Below, in pieces: positions 60,917-64,000 of a stretch of DNA of 64,000 bases. Position 1 is the first letter of the stretch. Every line of letters begins with the position of its first letter. This stretch comes from Aliivibrio fischeri ATCC 7744 = JCM 18803 = DSM 507 (lineage in GTDB: Bacteria; Pseudomonadota; Gammaproteobacteria; Enterobacterales; Vibrionaceae), in the NCBI RefSeq assembly GCF_023983475.1, contig NZ_CP092712.1, positions 2,418,001 to 2,482,000 of the forward strand, written 5' to 3'. Made by a program: the position numbers and the translations under genes. The notes below the pieces were generated by a model. It saw nothing but the letters and a program-made list of their open reading frames with translations. It did not search any database and had not been told where the DNA came from.

Positions 60917-62542
60917 ATGAAGCTAAAAAACCAATCTTACGTTCTGGCTACCATCATTTTTTGTTCTCTTATATTAATGACAGCAACAGGCTTATGGACT
61001 TTACGAGTTGCTAGTACAATAGATAACAAATCTCGAGTAACTGAGATTTTTCAAACTACCTATAACTTAATTACCAATATGGAGAATATGGTAGAAGAAG
61101 GAAAGATTGAAGAAGCAAAAGCAAAAGAACTTACTATTACTATATTACGTAATAACATTTATAAAGATAATGAATACGTTTATGTTGCTGATGAAAACTT
61201 AACTTTTCTTGCTGCACCTTTAGATCCTCAGCTACACGACACAAGTTTTCATGAATTTAGAGATAGTGAAGGTCGTAGCGTAGGACAAATTTTAGAAAAT
61301 GCCATTAATCAAAATCCAAATGGTATGGCTGAATATACTTGGTCCTTAAAAATGCCAGATGGCAGTATTGATAAAAAGCTATCTATTGCTGAAAAAACAC
61401 ATAAATGGAATTGGATTGTCGGTACTGGTATTGGCGAAACAGAAGTAAATGAACGCTTTTGGGCAACAGCACAATGGCAATTCGGATTGGCTTTTATCAT
61501 TGCTAGCTTAATACTTAGTATTTTAATGATTGCAATTAAGCGTATGCTTGCACTGCTTGGTGGCGAACCTCACGATGTACGCTCTGCAATTCAAACAGTT
61601 GCAGCTGGGCAAATCGTCACTCAATTTGAGACTAAAGCTCCTGAAGGTAGTATTTATCAAGCAGTTCAAACAATGAACCTTTCTTTAGCTGAACTTGTTG
61701 AGCATTTAACCCAATCAATGATTGCATTGAAAGACGAGTTATCTGATGTACATTCTCGTTCAGGTACCGTAAGTCAACTAACTGAAGATCAGCACCAATC
61801 AACAGAAATGATTGCTACAGCTATAACTGAAATGGCATCTTCTGCAAACAACGTAGCAGAATCAGCACAGCAAACAGCTATCAATACAGATAATGCAGAC
61901 AAACAAAGTGTACGTACACAAGAGTTAATTAATGCTACCGTATCAAACATTGAAGGTTTAGCTGAACAATTAAGTACTGCAAGTACAGCCGTAGCTGAGC
62001 TAGATAATGAAGTAAATAGTATTGTTAAAGTGCTAGATGTAATTGGTGATATTGCTGAACAAACAAACTTATTAGCATTAAACGCAGCAATTGAAGCAGC
62101 ACGAGCAGGTGAGCAAGGACGTGGGTTTGCTGTTGTTGCAGATGAAGTTCGTAACCTTGCAGGCCGAACTCAAGGCAGCACTAAAGAAATTCAGCAAATG
62201 ATTTCTAACCTTCAAGAAGGTTCACATAATGCTATTTCTACTATGGAAGTATGTGCTGAAACGAGTAAGAGCACAGTATCTGAATCTAAAAATGCTTCTG
62301 ATGCTTTACAACAAATTGTAACGGCTCTTGAAACTATCTCTAGCATGAGCCATCAGATAGCAAGTGCATCTGAAGAGCAAAAATACGTTAGTGAAGATAT
62401 TACACAGCGAGTGAATATCATTGAAGAAAGTGGTCAACAACTAGCGAAAGTTGTCGCTGATAGCCAAAACAGCACTCAAACATTAACAGAACTTGCTGAT
62501 GACCTTGAGACTTGGTTAAATAAATTCCAAGTTAAACATTAA
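60917..62542 (+). CDS. methyl-accepting chemotaxis protein with single Cache sensor
   Basis: This 541-residue inner-membrane receptor has TM1 (about 8-28), a periplasmic sCache_2 domain (about 35-185, with [22 protein letters not shown] and [19 protein letters not shown]), TM2 (about 190-210), a HAMP-like linker and a cytoplasmic signalling coil. The hairpin tip that contacts CheW/CheA is complete ([20 protein letters not shown], near residue 390). No CheR-binding pentapeptide ends the protein (LNKFQVKH). Ligand is unknown; sCache_2 receptors often bind small organic acids. It is a single gene with a terminator. Confidence 0.93.
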   Translation: MKLKNQSYVLATIIFCSLILMTATGLWTLRVASTIDNKSRVTEIFQTTYNLITNMENMVEEGKIEEAKAKELTITILRNNIYKDNEYVYVADENLTFLAAPLDPQLHDTSFHEFRDSEGRSVGQILENAINQNPNGMAEYTWSLKMPDGSIDKKLSIAEKTHKWNWIVGTGIGETEVNERFWATAQWQFGLAFIIASLILSILMIAIKRMLALLGGEPHDVRSAIQTVAAGQIVTQFETKAPEGSIYQAVQTMNLSLAELVEHLTQSMIALKDELSDVHSRSGTVSQLTEDQHQSTEMIATAITEMASSANNVAESAQQTAINTDNADKQSVRTQELINATVSNIEGLAEQLSTASTAVAELDNEVNSIVKVLDVIGDIAEQTNLLALNAAIEAARAGEQGRGFAVVADEVRNLAGRTQGSTKEIQQMISNLQEGSHNAISTMEVCAETSKSTVSESKNASDALQQIVTALETISSMSHQIASASEEQKYVSEDITQRVNIIEESGQQLAKVVADSQNSTQTLTELADDLETWLNKFQVKH

Positions 62543-62566
62543 GTTTAAAATCCATCGCCACTCTTT

Positions 62567-62598
62567 GAAAGCATGCTACTACAGCATGCTTTTTTTAT
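62567..62598 (+). terminator. terminator after the chemoreceptor gene
   Basis: AAAGCATGCT and AGCATGCTTT form a 10-bp perfect stem with the loop ACTAC, followed by a T-tract. Confidence 0.85.
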
Positions 62599-62643
62599 AG
62601 TACCAATTTATTCAAGACGAAGTAGGAAATACAAATTTCAAAT

Positions 62644-62682
62644 ATAAAAAAAGCCTCGTCATTTCTGACAAGGCTTTAAAAA
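62644..62682 (-). terminator. terminator of the tRNA cluster
   Basis: On the minus strand AAAGCCTTGTCA and TGACGAGGCTTT form a 12-bp stem (one mismatch) around GAAA, followed by a T-tract. Confidence 0.8.
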
Positions 62683-62683
62683 G

Positions 62684-62759
62684 TGGCTCCCTTTGCTGGA
62701 CTTGAACCAGCGACATACGGATTAACAGTCCGCCGTTCTACCGACTGAACTAAAAGGGA
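62684..62759 (-). tRNA. tRNA-Asn (anticodon GTT)
   Basis: A 76-nt tRNA with encoded CCA. The minus strand starts TCCCTTTTAGTTCAGTCGG; anticodon loop CTGTTAA (GTT). It is the third gene of a Phe-Thr-Asn cluster. Confidence 0.97.
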
Positions 62760-62788
62760 ACAGATTTTTATTCTCAAAAGAGAAGAGA

Positions 62789-62864
<76 letters not shown>

Positions 62865-62916
62865 ACACTTAATTTCATTGCTCGTGCTAATCATGTTAGA
62901 CACCAACAAATTAATA

Positions 62917-62992
62917 TGGTGCCCGGAGGCGGAATCGAACCACCGACACGAGGATTTTCAATCCTCTGCTCTACCGACTGAGCTATCCGGGC
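62917..62992 (-). tRNA. tRNA-Phe (anticodon GAA)
   Basis: A 76-nt tRNA with encoded CCA. The minus strand starts GCCCGGATAGCTCAGTCGG, with anticodon loop TTGAAAA (GAA). It is the first gene after the promoter at 63003-63031. Confidence 0.97.
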
Positions 62993-63002
62993 AACGAGGT
63001 GT

Positions 63003-63031
63003 ATTAGAATGCTTTTTAGTTTCAGGGTCAA
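63003..63031 (-). promoter_or_regulatory. tRNA cluster promoter (sigma-70)
   Basis: The minus strand shows TTGACC, a 17-bp spacer and TCTAAT, 10 bp before the tRNA-Phe 5' end. The start site would lie close to or inside the first few bases before the tRNA. Confidence 0.65.
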
Positions 63032-63170
63032 CAACTAATTACAAAAAAAGGATTGTTTGGTGAAAATATACTCGCAACGGTCGATTTTATAACATTTTCA
63101 TCAAAAGATAATCGACTTTATTCAATATATCCTCTTTAAACTCTCATTCAATAATTAGTAAAATTGTATG

Positions 63171-63211
63171 CCTCTCTTAATTATCTAGCATGATTTGATA
63201 ATTAAGAGAGG
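63171..63211. terminator. 15-bp perfect hairpin between mrcB and the tRNA cluster
   Basis: CCTCTCTTAATTATC and GATAATTAAGAGAGG form a perfect 15-bp stem with an 11-nt loop, starting 17 bp after the mrcB stop. No long T-tract follows, but the position and strength fit transcription termination of mrcB. Confidence 0.6.
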
Positions 63212-63227
63212 ATCTCTTTGTTAACCG

Positions 63228-64000
63228 TTAAAAACCAAAAATATCAGTTAACCAAGCTGCAGGCTTATTCTTTTCACACTCAGCTTTATACTGCCCTTTT
63301 TGATCCCAAATAGGTAACTTCACTCGACCTGAACAATCTGGTTCTAGTGTTTTATTGCTTTGTAAATCAAATCCAGCGGTTGTCACTTCATTTGGCCACG
63401 GTAATTGAAGCACTTCAGGAGAGCGCATACTTAGATAATCAGCATAAACTCGTAACGCACCACTTGAACCTGTCAATTTCATTGGTTTGTTATCATCACG
63501 ACCTAACCAAGTAATAGCAACCTCACGACCATCAATACCTGCATACCAACTGTCTCTTGAATCATTACTTGTTCCCGTTTTACCAGCTAAAGCCGCCCAA
63601 CTATATTTACTATTTAAGAAGCGAGCCGTTCCTTCACTCACCGTTCGTTTCATTCCATACACAGTTAACCACGTTGCTTGTTCAGGAACTACTGCGGCTG
63701 ATTTAGGGAAGTTTTCATAAAGTAAATTTCCATCATTATCTACAACCGCCTTAAGTGCTGTTAAAGCGGCTTTTCTCCCACCGTTACCAATCGTTTGATA
63801 CATTTGAGCGACTTGATATGGCGATAAGTTGATGGATCCTAATAGCATTGATGGCACTTGATTAATCTCATTTGCATCAACCCCTAATTTAACTAAAGTG
63901 TCAGTTACTTTGCTTAAACCAACCATTAAACCGAGATTTACTGTCGGTACATTTAGAGAACGAGAAAGAGCATAATAAAGAGGAACCTCTCCTCTGAATT
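63228..64000 (-). CDS. mrcB: penicillin-binding protein 1B, C-terminal part (cut by window edge)
   Basis: The frame is open to the window edge (in frame up to 63998), so only the C-terminal 256 or so codons are visible. The sequence ALSRSLNVPTVNLG just before residue M of the first internal ATG, and the transpeptidase KTGT motif in LAGKTGTSNDSRDSWYAG, identify a bifunctional class A penicillin-binding protein. The ending WLTDIFGF resembles the PBP1B end of E. coli (WIKDMFGSN), and PBP1A is less likely. It polymerises and crosslinks peptidoglycan in the periplasm. Confidence 0.92.
   Translation of the reverse strand, partial: FRGEVPLYYALSRSLNVPTVNLGLMVGLSKVTDTLVKLGVDANEINQVPSMLLGSINLSPYQVAQMYQTIGNGGRKAALTALKAVVDNDGNLLYENFPKSAAVVPEQATWLTVYGMKRTVSEGTARFLNSKYSWAALAGKTGTSNDSRDSWYAGIDGREVAITWLGRDDNKPMKLTGSSGALRVYADYLSMRSPEVLQLPWPNEVTTAGFDLQSNKTLEPDCSGRVKLPIWDQKGQYKAECEKNKPAAWLTDIFGF

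Noticed and set aside
62878..63063. 61-codon frame over the tRNA-Phe gene
   Set aside because: It crosses a clear tRNA gene and its promoter on the opposite strand.

Overview
The window looks like chromosome I of a marine gamma-proteobacterium of the Vibrionaceae, most likely an Aliivibrio (A. fischeri / A. salmonicida / A. wodanis type). Base composition is low in G+C, the proteins match Vibrio families throughout, and the gene order is the one known around the chitobiose locus of Vibrio cholerae (chiS, cbp, ABC transporter, GH9, kinase, GH20, chitobiose phosphorylase, hexose-phosphate mutase, ferric-iron ABC transporter, P-II/amtB, yacL, acnB). The species assignment is inference; no database search was possible.

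Layout. (1) 1-6214: the 3' end of an IS3-family transposase, one 116-bp tRNA-Asp-like element, then a complete rRNA operon on the minus strand (16S, tRNA-Glu, 23S, 5S). (2) 6383-10249, plus strand: mtnN, a CbiB-like membrane protein, a YadS/TRIC-like channel and an M23 cell-wall endopeptidase. (3) 10290-14984, minus strand: an RND efflux pair and erpA. (4) 15211-19069: hemL, an unlisted 36-codon cysteine-rich membrane microprotein on the minus strand, a PerM-type permease and rsmC. (5) 19235-37583: the chitin-oligosaccharide system, made of the hybrid sensor ChiS and a ten-gene chb operon. Chitobiose and related sugars are bound by CBP, imported by the ABC transporter, trimmed by GH9 and GH20 enzymes, phosphorolysed by ChbP, and fed into amino-sugar metabolism by a kinase and a phosphomutase. 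(6) 37660-43696, minus strand: fbpABC-type iron uptake with a Fur-like box, glnK/glnB-amtB and yacL. (7) 43839-47520: a likely D-glycerate module (CdaR-type regulator, GntP permease, glycerate kinase). (8) 47588-52659, minus strand: acnB and a patatin/outer-membrane-barrel protein. (9) 52804-60640: an IS4-family element, a tandem array of tRNA-Asp-like elements alternating with terminators, tRNA-Asp, and a second rRNA operon (16S, tRNA-Ile, tRNA-Ala, 23S, 5S). (10) 60917-64000: a chemoreceptor, a tRNA-Phe/Thr/Asn cluster and the 3' end of the PBP1B gene mrcB.

Most protein-coding regions are ordinary housekeeping or well-known systems. The least explained structure is the about 187-bp tandem array downstream of the second rRNA operon. 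It holds three 116-bp elements derived from tRNA-Asp, each separated by a terminator hairpin, and its last hairpin is split by an IS4-type element with a clean 12-bp target duplication. A fourth copy sits exactly where tRNA-Asp would be expected behind the other rRNA operon. Other points worth checking are paired compensatory changes between the two 23S copies, a family of short A/T hairpins at rRNA processing borders, the 36-residue microprotein, and the CRP-like and CGTTTTT-type repeats in the 621-bp chb promoter region.
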